Shown here in pieces: positions 11,121 through 22,222 of a DNA stretch of 64,000 nt (its first letter is position 1; every line of letters begins with the position of its first letter). The translations under genes and the position numbers were made by a program. The DNA lies in NCBI RefSeq assembly GCF_002575655.3, contig NC_053036.3, positions 196,386,788-196,450,787 of the forward strand, in the 5' to 3' direction. Source of the DNA: Aegilops tauschii subsp. strangulata (Eukaryota > Streptophyta > Magnoliopsida > Poales > Poaceae). The notes below the pieces were generated by a model. The model had not been told where the DNA came from. It made no database searches and saw only the letters and a program-made list of their open reading frames with translations.

Positions 11121-12794
11121 CAAAGCCTTGCGTAAACAAGTCAGCCTCGAAATATGTGGCGTGTACAGCCCATTTGCTATTATTTTTATAATTTTTACTC
11201 ATTTTCTAATTCATATGAAATTTATTGCAGCCCGTTTTCCATTTTTAGAATTGCTGGCCATTTTTTGGTCAGTACCAGGGTCAAAAATTAACTAAATATG
11301 TGGGAAATTTTGATAATTCAAATTTTTTTGCTAGGGAACGAAATATTCTTAATCCAAAAATTAATAGCCATACTAAAACAAATTTAAAAATAAATTAGTA
11401 CTATGTCATGTTAAATCCAATGAAATATGTATAAGATATCAGTGAAGAACAAAAACAAAAAAGAAACTTATATCCCATTTGCTATAATTTTTTTGGAATT
11501 TTCAACCCCTTTTGATATTACTTTTAACAGACATCGACCATACTCTTAAGCAAGGCCGGAATGCATCCCTCCTCGTCTTGAATGATTTGCAGCCCAGTAA
11601 TTCGGAGAAAACAAATAGGCCTAGCTTGGGTATTCTTGAAAAAGAAATACTGGGCTACCTATTTTCCCAAAGAACTGGTGCATGAGCATTTAGCTTTATT
11701 TATTTATTTATTTACTTATTTATGTTTAGGGGACGATGAGCATGTACCTGGGCCGGATTCATGTGAGAGCCTCCCTTCCAGTTAATTATGGGCTTCTCTA
11801 TTGGGCCTTCATCAGTGGGCTGCATGTTATCAACAAGTGGAAAATGTGTTCCATACGAAAAATAGTATGCGCTATGTATGATACGGGGCACTAAAGGATC
11901 GAACCGTGCAACGACTTCCAAAACATTGTGTTTGTCATTCTAACAACACATTTATTCAACCAACAGACGAAATATACTACTGATTGTACATTAAAAACAG
12001 CAGCAACAACAACCAGGGCTGGGGGTGCAACAGAAGCAGTAAGCAGGCCAGAAGACTGAAGACGCAGCTCTCTCTTCCAAACCAAACATCAGCCATCATT
12101 ACAAAAGGGCTACCAAAAAAGAACAAGTGTATGCATCAAACTAAATAAAGATCCTACTATACCAAGTGTACGCATCTAACTAACTGGCTCAGTTAGACGT
12201 TACTATTTATTAAGCTGTGGAGATTGGCTGACGGCTTGAACCAGATGGGTGCCTGACGGGGGAAAATCCAGCCAGCAGGTCGAAGTCTGATACTTGCGAC
12301 CCTCTCTCCTACTTTGGGCTGCAGAGCGTGGCAGCACATATCAGGGTATGGTGCATGCAGAGACGCATGGTACGCTGTGTACACACAGTTTTGCCTGATG
12401 AACGAAACCGCGCTGCCATCATGATCCTTGCCGTAGGTAATCTCCTGGTTAATCGAATATATTCAGTTCGACAAACAGAGAGCGTGTACCAAGGCTACTT
12501 ACCAACCTCCAGTCAAAAATTTCTGAAGGCCCAGAGAAGCTGGGATCCTGCTCAAAGACCTTGCAGTGACTGTGATTGTATTCCACGAAACAACACGTCC
12601 GTTATGTGCGAACGATCATCAATCTTTTGCCGTCGTCTGATCGAGCCAGGAACCACCTGCAACTGCCATGCCACTTTTCTTTGAAAGGTTCTGGGATTAG
12701 GAAGGGTAGGGACACCAGGCGGCCTACAACATCATATGAAGTTGGAGTCAAATAAAAAAGGGCTCTTGATTTAGTCAATCTTAAGAACAGCATG
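11121..12794. other. CACTA interior, no gene recognised
   Basis: AT-rich at first, with ACAGCCCATTTGCTATTA-type repeats until about 11560, then a TTTA run near 11696-11720. From about 11880 it becomes the 3' flank of the minus-strand DUF295-like gene. Short frames show no family resemblance. Confidence 0.4.
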
Positions 12795-13924
12795 TTATGA
12801 GCATGAATATTTTTTCAGCAAATGTTGACAGTAATATAAGCAAGCCATCATGATATCATAGGAAAGTAACATACTGCTGCAACAGTCGTTTGTAGCAACG
12901 ACTGGAGTAGGCCAGCAATACGTCCAACCATAGAAGGAGTCGACAGTGTAAATGAAGCCCTTGTGTTCAATGGCATCAGAGAACCATGGAGGATGTATGA
13001 TCCTGGGATGGACGTGCAGATTTATCCACTTACCGCAGTGACCTGTCAGATAGGCGAGACCGCAGTTGAAGAACGCAATTAGCCTGAAGTCTTTATAATT
13101 CGCAGATCTTGTGGGCACTTGGCAGATTACAACCTTGAGCAAATCAAACTTGGTATCATGTTGGCTACTGTAAGATTCCGAGTATTCTGGGCCGCGGTGC
13201 CAAAGTAGTGCAGTGTTAATCGAAGGAAGGGGGATCAATCGCCGGGTGTAGACCTCCACGAGCATCCAGCTGCCGCGACCGTCGACGAGCACCATCCAAG
13301 ACGTGTTCATGCCGACCCAGTACATACCGTTAATGTGTCACGACCGGTTTTTCAATAAAATAATTATTGAGAGACCAATCCCTTTTATGGACCAGCGAGG
13401 AAGAATTCCCAACAATTTATTACATGCACGCCGCTATCTTGGTCACAGAAGAAAATTACCAGGAGTACTAAATATAATACAAGGTTGAGCAGAGACTGCC
13501 CAACAATTTATTACATGCACGCCGCTAAAACAAGACGGCGGATAGGGTGGCAAACTACTAACTCACGATAATAACGGTGGTGGAAATATCATCGCGAAGC
13601 GAGTGATATGATTCCAGAAGACTACAACTCTTTGAGCGTCGGAGTGAGGCTCGAGAAGACTTATTACGGGTGGCGGAAGCGTATACAAAACAAGTGACCA
13701 ATATCCGGGATCGCGCAGGACTGACTGGGACTCCTCTAGGCGTCGGACGCGCTATCAAACTCTTCATCCAAGAGATCGGCTTCGTCAACATCTGGCCAAA
13801 TCAACAAGCCAGGTGAGTACTATGAAAGTACTCGCAAGACAATTCGGACATAAGACATAACAAATGCAAACATGAAGCATATGAACAAGTCAACCCGTGC
13901 TTTCAGACATAGAGATAATAAATA

Positions 13925-14275
13925 CTGGGTGCCAAGCGAGGGTTTGAATGACGCCTCGAGCGAAAACTGCAGAATAGTAATACTGGTGCCAAACGTGTGT
14001 CTGAAAGACTCCTCGAGCGGAAAATGCGGAATAATAATACAGGTGCCAAACGAGTGTCTAAAAGACTCCTCGAGCGGAAAATGCGGAATAATAATGCAGG
14101 TGCCAAACGAGTGTCTGAAAGACTCCTCGAGCGGAAAATGCGGAATAATAATGCAGGTGCCAAACGAGTGTCTGAAAGACTCCTCGAGCGGAAAATGCGG
14201 AATAATAATACAGGTGCCAAACGAGTGTCTGAAAGACTCCTCGAGCGGAAAATGCGGAATAATAATGCCACAGTC
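13925..14275. repeat. 57-bp minisatellite, six copies
   Basis: CCTCGAGCG recurs at 13954, 14011, 14068, 14125, 14182 and 14239, exactly 57 bp apart; the first copy is the most diverged. Each unit also contains GCGGAATAATAAT and GGTGCCAAACGAGTGTCT. Because 57 is a multiple of three, frames stay open on both strands, giving repeat-coded pseudo-proteins of 100-170 residues that are not credible genes. Confidence 0.9.
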
Positions 14276-14445
14276 GGGCGTCGAGGCGACACCACATAAA
14301 GGGCTTATAACAGAAAATAAAGACAGTGCATGCCACAGTCGGACGTCTGAGCGACATCACATAAAGGGCTTATATTTAAAGTAAGAAACAAGAACACGCC
14401 ACAGTCAGACGTCTGCGCGACGTCACATAAAGGGCTTATATCATA
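14265..14445. repeat. Tandem repeat of about 65 bp, three copies
   Basis: GCCACAGTC(G/A)G(A/G)CGTC followed by CACATAAAGGGCTTATA occurs three times between 14265 and 14445, directly after the 57-bp array. Confidence 0.75.
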
Positions 14446-17400
14446 GCTCAATAATACAATAGTTCGGGAACATAAATTATCACAAGCATGAGATAATTAT
14501 AAGGTTAGTCCATCCACAGGAATAACAATAAAACTGGATTTACCACTTGAGCTTGTTCACCGGGGACAAGTTTTTCACACGGATAGATATGGATATAATG
14601 TTTACACTACTTGATCATGGATACGATGATTTGGAAAGAATTGACTCTGCAGAGTTTGTACTTAACCACAGCCAACGGATTTCAGTAGTCACGGGGACTA
14701 GTTCCGTCTACGGTGTTTTGGAAGAAACACGTCTAACCAGTACACACCCAATTCAACCATCCGAAGCCAGGGATCACCCTCGGCAACATTCAAGAAAAAC
14801 CTTGAGACGGGGAGGCTACAACCTCGCGTAGCATGGGATCAAATTTCTATACGCGCGCTCTAAGGGGGTGCCCCCCTCTCGGTCCCAACCGGAAACACCC
14901 ATGCCCCCTGACCGGATGACTGGCTTTAATCCTGGGCCAAGGTACCATCATCCCGGCCTCTCTGTTTGGTGTGTACACGGAAAGAGGTTACCAACTTACT
15001 AAACCGCATCCTGGCAATGAGACATGTGGTAGCACGGAAAGGGGAAAGAACGGTAACGTGGCTCCAACCACGTTAACGTCGGAGGAAGTCGGATGACGCA
15101 AGGCTGGTATGCTACAACAGTACCACCTTGCTGCCCTTCATGTCACCACATGATTTGGCCATCTCTCATCAGAGATCATCGCAACTTTGGAACAACCGGG
15201 TCGTTGCCTTACAAGCAACGAGGTATTTACCGACACTCATATGCCACGCACAAACTCTCACGTGAACATGTAAAACACCTGTCATATCAAATGTTCAAAA
15301 CATGCTTGCCTGGTTCGGAGAAGTCGGAGTCTAGCTCGGCGAAGTTCGCGGCTCCGTCACCTCTCCCGGAACCTACGGCAATCACGAAACGGGCACTAAC
15401 GTGAAAACCAACACATGCACAGAAAATTTTCCAAATATTTTTCAAATAAATCCATAAAAAACTAGACAAAATTTGAAGATTGTCAGAAAAAGAATCACTC
15501 AAAAATACCTTTTTATTAAAGAGTTATAAAGGTTTCTGTCCAGGGACTTATCTGTAATGAAACAGAAAAGTTCCAGGGTTTTAACTGAGAAAACAGAAAA
15601 CGCTTCGGTTGGGAATGCGCAAGCGCAAAGGAGAAAACGTATTTGCCCGAAGGCGCCAACAGAAAACGGTTCGGAGGAGAATAGAATAGAGGTTGACAGG
15701 CGGGGTCCACCTGTCAGGTTTAAAAAGCTCGCCGGCGCCCGAAGACTGCGGTGGACGCCGGCGACGAACCACGGCGAGTTAGGAGAAACGGAGGGTACCA
15801 AGAGCTTCAGCGTCTTCTTCCGCGTCGGTGGGTGGTGGACTCGTCCCACGGGGAGCACCACGTCGACGGCGACACTATCTCCGGCGGACGGCGGCTCGGG
15901 TGAGGATGGGGGACTCCGGTGGAGGGCTGTAAACTACGAATTGAGGCGCGGGTCAGAACGAGGGATGCAAGGTGAAGCTACTGGCAAGAGAATGGAGGCG
16001 GAGGAGTGCACACGGGGGCGAATCGGGCTGGATCCCGTGGCGGGTCGCGGCGGCCGGAGTCGAGGAAGGAGACCTCCTCGGGGCTCTACCAGTGGCTAGG
16101 CTTGCTCTAGGGGGAGTGCAGGGATGGTGGGTGCTCGAGTTGAAGCTCGGGGCCTCTATTTATAGGCAGATCGACGGGGTGGCCGTGAATGGAGAATCTC
16201 CGGCGAGCGATTACGGCGGAGCAGTGGATTGGCAGGAGGTTTGAGTGGCCAGGCAGCATCAGTGGAGGTTACTGGAGTCGTTTCACAGCTAAACGGGGTC
16301 GGTCTTGGCGTAATGGCGTCGGTCCACGGTGAGGTGACCGCACGGGCTCAACGGCGGCAGAGAGCGCGCTCCGCGCCTTGCGGTTCATGACGAGAGCGGC
16401 AGCGCGTTCGGGGGAGTGGAAGGCCACGCGGCGAGCTCCGGTGGTTTGGGCGGCGCTGGGTGCCGTAATCGGCGCCGTGTCTCCCGCTGGCGTCCGCAAA
16501 GCCGCCGCCGGCATCGGTCACGGGGTGGCGCACCTTCTGCTGCTCATCGCCGACACCCGCAAGGCGCCAGGCGTTCGTGCGGTGCAGGAATAAGAGGGCG
16601 GGGACGAGGAGCAAGGCGACGCAGTGGTACTGGCGAGATCGACGTCCTTCTCTGAAGAAAACGACAGCAAGCCACTGACTGAATCTCTGAATTTTTCTGA
16701 ACTTGATACAGACAGTGCACTGCAGGTGTTCGACAGGAGGATTTTGCAATGAGATAAATTTTTCTGGAGCTGTAACTTGGTGAGGTGACCACTCAATGCA
16801 CCCAGAGGCTGCCTGATTTTACTTGGAATTTTTGGAGAAGGTTTTGAATGAATTTCACCAAATTTGACAAATCTGGTCCAAACTTGCAGCAGGTGTAGTT
16901 TGAAAATTTTGAACTGAAGACCAGTGGATCTTCATGGTTCTTGGTTGAGGGTTCAAAGGACTAGGGAGGAGAGTTGGTTTGGTGGCAAAAATCAAAACAG
17001 AAAATGGAGTTCCTTTGTAAATCTCCAAGTGCTAGAAGAGAAGGCAGAAATTTGTTTGAATAAGATTTAAATGGAAATAAATACATGGGGAGGTTCAACT
17101 TGCTGGATTTGATGCAAATCATGATCCAAAGGTGAGGAAAGGGTTAGGAGAGGGGATTTGCACTAAGGCCATGGCAAGAAGGAATTGTTGAAAGTGGCAA
17201 AGGATTTTCCAAAAGCCATAGTGCAAATTTCAAGGAGATTTTCAAAAGTCATTTCCCAAGTGAAAATATTTTGTCTTGAGTCCAAGTGAAAAGCAAGAAC
17301 CTCCAAGACCAAAGACAGATCTTGGTTGAATCCAAATAAAACTTTTTCCATAAAGAAAAATATTTGAGAGTGAGAGTTCTCTTGAAGAAAAATTTAAATC

Positions 17401-17764
17401 ACTCCCCTCAAGTCAAATAAAATCATTTGAAAAATCCAAATAAAAACTTGGGTGTCACATAATGTAGTTGAGGCTGACGGGGATCGGATCGCAGTCAAGA
17501 GGGTTGATGCTCGCCACCCTACGATCGTTATGCTGCGTGACACGCCGTTTCTGAAGATCAGGCGGCATCAGCAAGCAAGGAGCTGGCTTAAAAAGCTCTG
17601 GCCTGAGGGCTTTGAGTAAACGGTACAGCCCCGACGAGCACGCGCCGAGCGGCATGGTACTGAGATTGTCCACACGTGAAACAATGAGCTTGATTACCTA
17701 TGTGGGGAGCGAATTCCAGCCACTCTTGCGGCGGACGCTGCTCGGTTCTACCATTGTTAGTGCT

Positions 17765-18340
17765 TGGGTTTCGGACGAGGGGGACGCGCCTTAGCGGGGA
17801 TGGAACATTGGACGAGATTATGTGCGGACAAAGATGGAGAAGCGACTATGTGCTGCGGGAACTGGACAGGTGATGATGACTGCAGCACGCCGCTTGACTT
17901 ACGAGACACATACCAGCAGCGTAGGTTCATGTCGATGCCAGACAACTTGCTTGAGTGATCACAGTACTGGTACTCCCTACAGTGCTATGCCCTAACTTTC
18001 TTGAGTAGAGTAGTAGAGTAGGACTCTGCTCTACTACTAGCACCGGAGGAGTAGTATATTCTAATCTAAAATAGTTACAAACTTCAATGCCCGAGCGTGG
18101 AACGACTACGAACCATGCTCAAAGACCGTGTCTACGTGGTGTTTGGACATGGGCGACAACCTCAACGCCAACGGTGCTGCTCCCGTTGCTCCGTATGTGT
18201 TTCTGTCCTTCCTGTTCAAAATCGTGGTAGAATTCATGTTTCTACTCTGTATCCTACTACTATGCTAGTCCACATGATTAGTTTCATCTCTGTTATAGCC
18301 GTCATGATTTATTTTGTGCTTATTCGGATTAAATCTCGTA
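17765..18340. other. Region upstream of the SINA-like exon
   Basis: No recognisable domain. An imperfect inverted repeat around GAGTAGTAGAGTA and TGCTCTACTACTAG lies at about 18006-18040. It may hold 5' exons or intron of the SINA-like gene, but no RING finger was found in any frame. Confidence 0.35.
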
Positions 18341-18356
18341 GTAACTTGCTCATACA

Positions 18357-18947
18357 TTCAACTGGCGCAACGTCCCCTACAGCCACTCCCGTTTCATGGA
18401 CGGCCTGGTCGATGCCTCCAAGGAGCACTTCGTCCACTGCTATGAGTGCCCGATGCCGTTTTGTGGCTCGCCGGCGGACATGGTGCATCACCTCATGGAT
18501 GCGTGCATCAGTCACTGCTGGCCCTTGGCGGAGAACATCAAGCACGAGACGTGCTACCCGTTCACCTTGCCGGGGTCGCTGGAGGATCACCGCCGCCTGC
18601 TAGTCCCGGAGGAGGACGACAACGTCTTCCTCTTGATCGTGGGCACTGGCGAGGCCCGTGCAGGCCACCGCCCCGTCTCTGTAATGTGCGTCAGGGGCGA
18701 CGCCGCTGACGCTGACACTGACACGAGGCTGATGTACGGGTGCGTGGTCAGTGTTACTACCCCTCCGGGTCGCGTGGGTGGCGACACCGGCCTCATCGAA
18801 CGGACTTGGACTCTGGGGAGTTGGGACTATCCCGCCAATGTGGACTCGGAAAACCCATGGCATCCTTTACCCGCCGACGCGGTGCACGGGGACTCCAAGG
18901 AGGTTCACCTGGACATACGCATTATCAAGTTAAATGTTGATCATTAG
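18357..18947 (+). CDS. SINA-like (seven in absentia) TRAF-domain protein, 3' exon
   Basis: SINA proteins are RING-type E3 ubiquitin ligases with SIAH zinc fingers and a TRAF-like substrate domain. The frame reads NVPYSHSRFMDGLVDASKEH, then a cysteine/histidine cluster (CYECPMPFCGSPADMVHH, ending HCWP) that fits the second SIAH-type finger. It continues with PFTLPGSLEDHRRLLVPEED, VFLLIVGTGEA and HRPVSVMCVRGDA, the usual beta strands of the TRAF-like fold, to a TAG at 18945-18947. An internal ATG at 18396 would give 183 residues. The RING domain was not found, so this is a truncated gene or final exon. The frame has no internal stop. It lies inside the 30-kb CACTA, so capture is likely. Confidence 0.6.
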   Translation, partial: FNWRNVPYSHSRFMDGLVDASKEHFVHCYECPMPFCGSPADMVHHLMDACISHCWPLAENIKHETCYPFTLPGSLEDHRRLLVPEEDDNVFLLIVGTGEARAGHRPVSVMCVRGDAADADTDTRLMYGCVVSVTTPPGRVGGDTGLIERTWTLGSWDYPANVDSENPWHPLPADAVHGDSKEVHLDIRIIKLNVDH

Positions 18948-19982
18948 TCTTCACTCAATGTAATCCGCTGTCTAAGCATGTGGAGACTTCCATGCATGAT
19001 CTTGCTCTATTGGAGTATCGCGCATGAATAAAAGTGTATCCATTTATGGTTTAGTCTAGAATCTTCCATGTATGAATTTTTACTACAGTACTGGTGAAAG
19101 ACTTACGATGAACCATTTCTTACATCTCCTCTGCCCGCTTGCAAGTCATCCTGATTTAATCCCTCCGTCTAGGTGTATAAGGGCATGGTTAATATTACTT
19201 AATAGTATAGCCAACTGTTGACTATAAGAAAGTGCCATGCCATCTGTAGCCAACATGTATAACAATCGATACTCAAAAACTAATTCTTAAAGATCATTTC
19301 TTGCAAAGCACAATGAGTGTTATTTCATCACAAGTTTTGGATGCAGGTTGAACAGTTGAACGCTTTTGTTTGCAAAAGATACCTTTTTATCTATTTCACC
19401 TGGATGTTTGTGAGCTCTAGAGATGAAATAATATCCGAAGAAACCTATCGATACCCGTTACACATGAGATGACCCCCACATCCTTTGTCAAAATAAACAA
19501 CTCCCCGATCAATGCATTTCACTCTTCGGTGCAACGCACGGGCACCTTACTACTATAGATTAGTACGACCAAAAATTGAACTAACATTATATATAGTACG
19601 ATAAATGCTGATGCATGTCACCTAAAATTATATCATTCAAAACTATGTTCAAATACGAATCCAACGATATAGTTTTTGTTGACATGCACTAACATTTTGT
19701 CAGTTAAATCTTCAGTCAAATTCAATGGGGGACTAATAAACCATGACCGATGTAGTACAAGTGTAGAGGGCGGCGTTACACGGGAGTCTCACCTCTCACC
19801 CCGCTCGTGGCGCGGCAGTAAAGCCTTCATATCACAAAACCCAACCACTCCCAGTAATAAGTGGGCTGGTAAAATAAACGGACAAGCAACCATCACATCC
19901 CTCCGTCTTTTTTGCATTTCATCTCTCTGCATTTACTTTCTTCGGTTCATCTCGCACACTCGATCCCTAGCTACTACTCCTA
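18948..19982. other. Noncoding, with degenerate MITE pieces
   Basis: CCCTCCGTCTAGGTGTATAAG at about 19161-19181 matches the end of the MITE at 20924. The segment from about 19679 to 19755 (GACATGCACTAACATT to CCATGACCGATGTAGTA) resembles the right part of the MITE ending at 20556. GCAACGCACGGGCA near 19531 resembles the fold-back element at 28993. No gene seen. Confidence 0.5.
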
Positions 19983-20087
19983 GGGCCAGTTCTTTTGGCG
20001 GCTTCCCCAGCTTTTCCCACAAGACTAGTCACAGTGGAGAGTAACAATAAGGCGCCTCACTCATTTTTTTGGGCTTCTAAACTACTA

Positions 20088-20556
20088 CTTCATCCTGGTT
20101 TATTCCTCACCATTGTAATTTGTGCTAAATTTTGACCAAAGATTTAACTGGTTTATTCCTCACCATTGTAATCCCTCCGTCTAGGTGTGTAAGTCATCTT
20201 ACGAAAACCAAATAATCCCAAAAACACTTAGGCGCGGTGCATTAACTTCAACCTCGTTTCTTGTTTCTTGACATATCAACCAATAAGAGATAAAGAGTGT
20301 GCATGCTTTTAATGACTTGAGATATCAAACACGACATGCAGTGGTTAGTTCATTGCATGCAATACTATTAATTAGCAAATAAACATTAAAGTTTCTCGTT
20401 TTCTCCTCCTCCTTGGTCACGGTGCACAGCCTAAGATGACTTACTCACCTAGATGAATGGAGTAGTGCATGTGACATGCACTAACATTTCATTAGTTAAA
20501 TTTATGATCAAAATTTGACACAGATTACAATGGGGACCAATAAACCAGGACGGAGG
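20088..20556. mobile_element. Stowaway-like MITE, middle of the nest, TA target
   Basis: Starts CTTCATCCTGGTTTATTCC and ends GGACCAATAAACCAGGACGG followed by AG, with TA at 20086-20087 and 20557-20558. The arms are long imperfect inverted repeats through the TTTTGACC/GGTCAAAA region. It is split by a second MITE at 20171-20462. Confidence 0.7.
20171..20462. mobile_element. Stowaway-like MITE, inner of the nest, TA target
   Basis: Left arm CCCTCCGTCTAGGTGTGTAAG and right arm CTTACTCACCTAGATGAATGG plus AG are inverted repeats flanked by TA (20169-20170 and 20463-20464). It interrupts the element at 20088-20556. Confidence 0.7.
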
Positions 20557-20923
20557 TAGTAGTTATGGGATTACTAATCTAGAAGCCTAAAAGAACTGGC
20601 CCCTGGTACTCCTACTAGTAGTAGTACTCAAGTTGGAATTCCAATTGCACGGCACAACTTATTAGGAAAAAAATTCGATACAGGGTGTAGGAAGCGCTTT
20701 GGGAATTTGCATGCCTTTCCCACCAGTGAGATACTCCATACAAAGTACGACAGAGAAATAACCATAGAGAAGGAAGCTAAAAGTAAACAATCAAACGAGC
20801 ATTTTTGCATTTGTTTTGCATTGAATCGTTTCACAAGCTTGACTAGTGATGTTTTTCTACTTTTACAAAAACCGCATCGTAATGTTAAAACATGCATTTG
20901 CACGTACATAAGTAATAGTAGTA

Positions 20924-21009
20924 CTCCCTCCATCTAGGTGTATAAGTCTTCCCTCCTTCTTGGTCACGGTGCACAACCAAAGATGACTTATTGACCTGGA
21001 CGAAGGGAG
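20924..21009. mobile_element. 86-bp Stowaway-like MITE
   Basis: CTCCCTCCATCTAGGTGTAT and the inverted end CCTGGACGAAGGGAG are flanked by TA at 20922-20923 and 21010-21011. It shares its ends and the segment TTGGTCACGGTGCACA with the MITE at 20171-20462 and looks like an internal-deletion form. Confidence 0.75.
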
Positions 21010-21312
21010 TAGCACAGTCTGCAAGCATATATCGAGAGAGACGTGTAGTGCGATAGTATATAGTAAAGTTTGTGCTATATGCACGTACTTGCAAAATGCG
21101 TACGAATACACAAGGTTTCCAAACTTTCCCTTTTGCATACTTAATTAAGACGCTAAAAATTCCTGAACGTTCGGGATTTATCATTTGCGTCCCAAAAATG
21201 TGTCAACATTCACAATGTCAAATCAATATTTTTACACTCATTATAAAACGTAGTTCTTATACTCATTATAATCAGTATTGTAGATACTGATATTTTTAGT
21301 ATAAATTTGGTC

Positions 21313-21706
21313 GTCGGATTTCATTGATGCCTGTCAAAGCGTGGAGGAAGCGGAGCTTAGGGCTTGCATTGCCGGTCTCTACATAGGTATTTCTCTTCAT
21401 AATCCTGTAATTTTAGAGACTGGTTGCGCTTTTGTGGTAGCGTCTCTTGCATCGGGGGACTATGATAGGTTTGCTATGTGTGACCTGAAGATGAAAGCGT
21501 TGAGCATCTCGAAGTTGATCAACAATCTTCAATTGTCAAAGATTAGCTGTTCGGCCAATAAGGTGGCACACTTAATCGCTAAGTATAGCTTTGACAATAG
21601 ATTAGATGGTATTCTTGTAAATAACATACCACCCTTTGTGGTGAATATTGTATCGAATGAGTGTACTGGTGTGGCTGGTTAATTAATATAAGGTGGTGTT
21701 AAAAAA
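21313..21706 (+). mobile_element. 5'-truncated LINE with RNase H-like end, 15-bp TSD
   Basis: A 394-bp insertion flanked by an exact 15-bp direct repeat, AGTATAAATTTGGTC, at 21298-21312 and 21707-21721, with a short A run before the right copy. That structure is diagnostic of target-primed reverse transcription. The reading frame (EEAELRACIAGL, ETGCAFVVASL, CSANKVAHLIAKY) matches the RNase H-like domain found at the 3' end of plant LINE reverse transcriptases. The acidic residue usually found in ETD is glycine here. The protein end is at 21682. Orientation is plus; the 5' several kb are missing, as is usual. Confidence 0.8.
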
Positions 21707-21721
21707 AGTATAAATTTGGTC

Positions 21722-22222
21722 AAACACTTTGCGAATGGTTGACGGGAGTAAAAAGGACCAGAGGGAGTATCATGCATGCGGAGTAGGCAAAAAAATTGCT
21801 TGTCTAAAAAAAGGCAAAAAATTGCTCATTTATAGCCGGTCGAAGTCTCAAAGGGCGCGACCGCGCGAGGGAGGCGAAGGTCGTGGGAGGCGTGAAGTTT
21901 AACGGAATTAAGTGAAGTTACATCCATGCGCCGACATGGCGTGCGAACAGGCAGAAGCTATACCGTCAGGCCTACGATATGGGTCTAGTAGACATGACAT
22001 CTAGTGGGTCCCGCATAGTTCTCGAGAACTCTTTGGGGGCTTGCAGCCGTTTATCCACCGGGCAAGCCAGCAACCCCACGTTGTTCGCACGCCCTACTCG
22101 TCCCCGTCTTCTATCTTACAACAGTTCGCTCCCAGTCGTCCCGTCCTTTCACGTTAGTTCGCTCCTAGTTTTTTTTTGCGGGGTACAACGGTTCAACTTC
22201 TCCTAACCCTCCTCCAAAATCC
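21722..22222. other. Upstream region of the intact exonuclease gene
   Basis: GC-rich from about 21840. It should contain the promoter and leader for the gene at 22223, but no clear TATA box was found. A degenerate MITE end (GGACCAGAGGGAGTA) lies near 21752-21768. Confidence 0.4.

Larger units (their letters stand above)
13336..17459 (-). mobile_element. 4.1-kb LTR-like unit, probable solo LTR, TSD TAATG
   Basis: The unit runs from TGTCACGACCGG to TTGGGTGTCACA and is flanked by a perfect 5-bp duplication TAATG (13331-13335 and 17460-17464). On the minus strand it starts TGTGACACCC, a form common in long Triticeae LTRs. No gag or pol sequence lies inside, so a solo LTR is the simplest reading, although a small non-autonomous LTR element is possible. 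Inside are two tandem arrays (13925-14440), a GC-rich block at 15700-16660 and an AT-rich 3' block. Long frames in it show no known domain. Confidence 0.8.
12795..17700 (-). pseudogene. DUF295/F-box-like beta-propeller gene fragment, split by an LTR-like insertion
   Basis: On the minus strand an exon segment from about 17700 (reading VIKLIVSRVDN, then MPLGACSSGLYRLL) runs to 17465 and continues after a 4.1-kb insertion at 13330 (NGMYWVGMNTSWMVLVDG). It ends at a stop near 12795. With one copy of the TAATG target duplication the two parts join in frame. The motif AIEHKGFIYTVDSFYGW resembles the repeat of plant F-box proteins with a DUF295 domain. No F-box was seen, and a TAG lies just upstream at a possible splice acceptor, so this is a 5'-truncated fragment. 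The family call is tentative; the split is clear. Confidence 0.5.
19983..20603. mobile_element. Outer MITE-like element, GGGCCAGTTC termini
   Basis: Left end GGGCCAGTTCTTTTGGCGGC and right end AAGCCTAAAAGAACTGGCCC form an inverted repeat of about 20 bp. The superfamily is uncertain (hAT- or PIF-like) because the flanking duplication is not clear. Two further MITEs are nested inside. Confidence 0.6.

Noticed and set aside
13925..14275. CRISPR-like regular repeats
   Set aside because: Units are contiguous without unique spacers, in a plant genome inside an LTR-like element; this is a minisatellite.
13872..14384. 170-codon plus-strand frame and 130-codon minus-strand frame
   Set aside because: Both come from the 57-bp repeat, whose length is a multiple of three; the encoded 19-residue repeats have no family resemblance.
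15557..16099. 180-codon plus-strand frame in the 4.1-kb LTR-like unit
   Set aside because: No recognisable domain, GC-rich block with open frames on the other strand too; no evidence for a gene.
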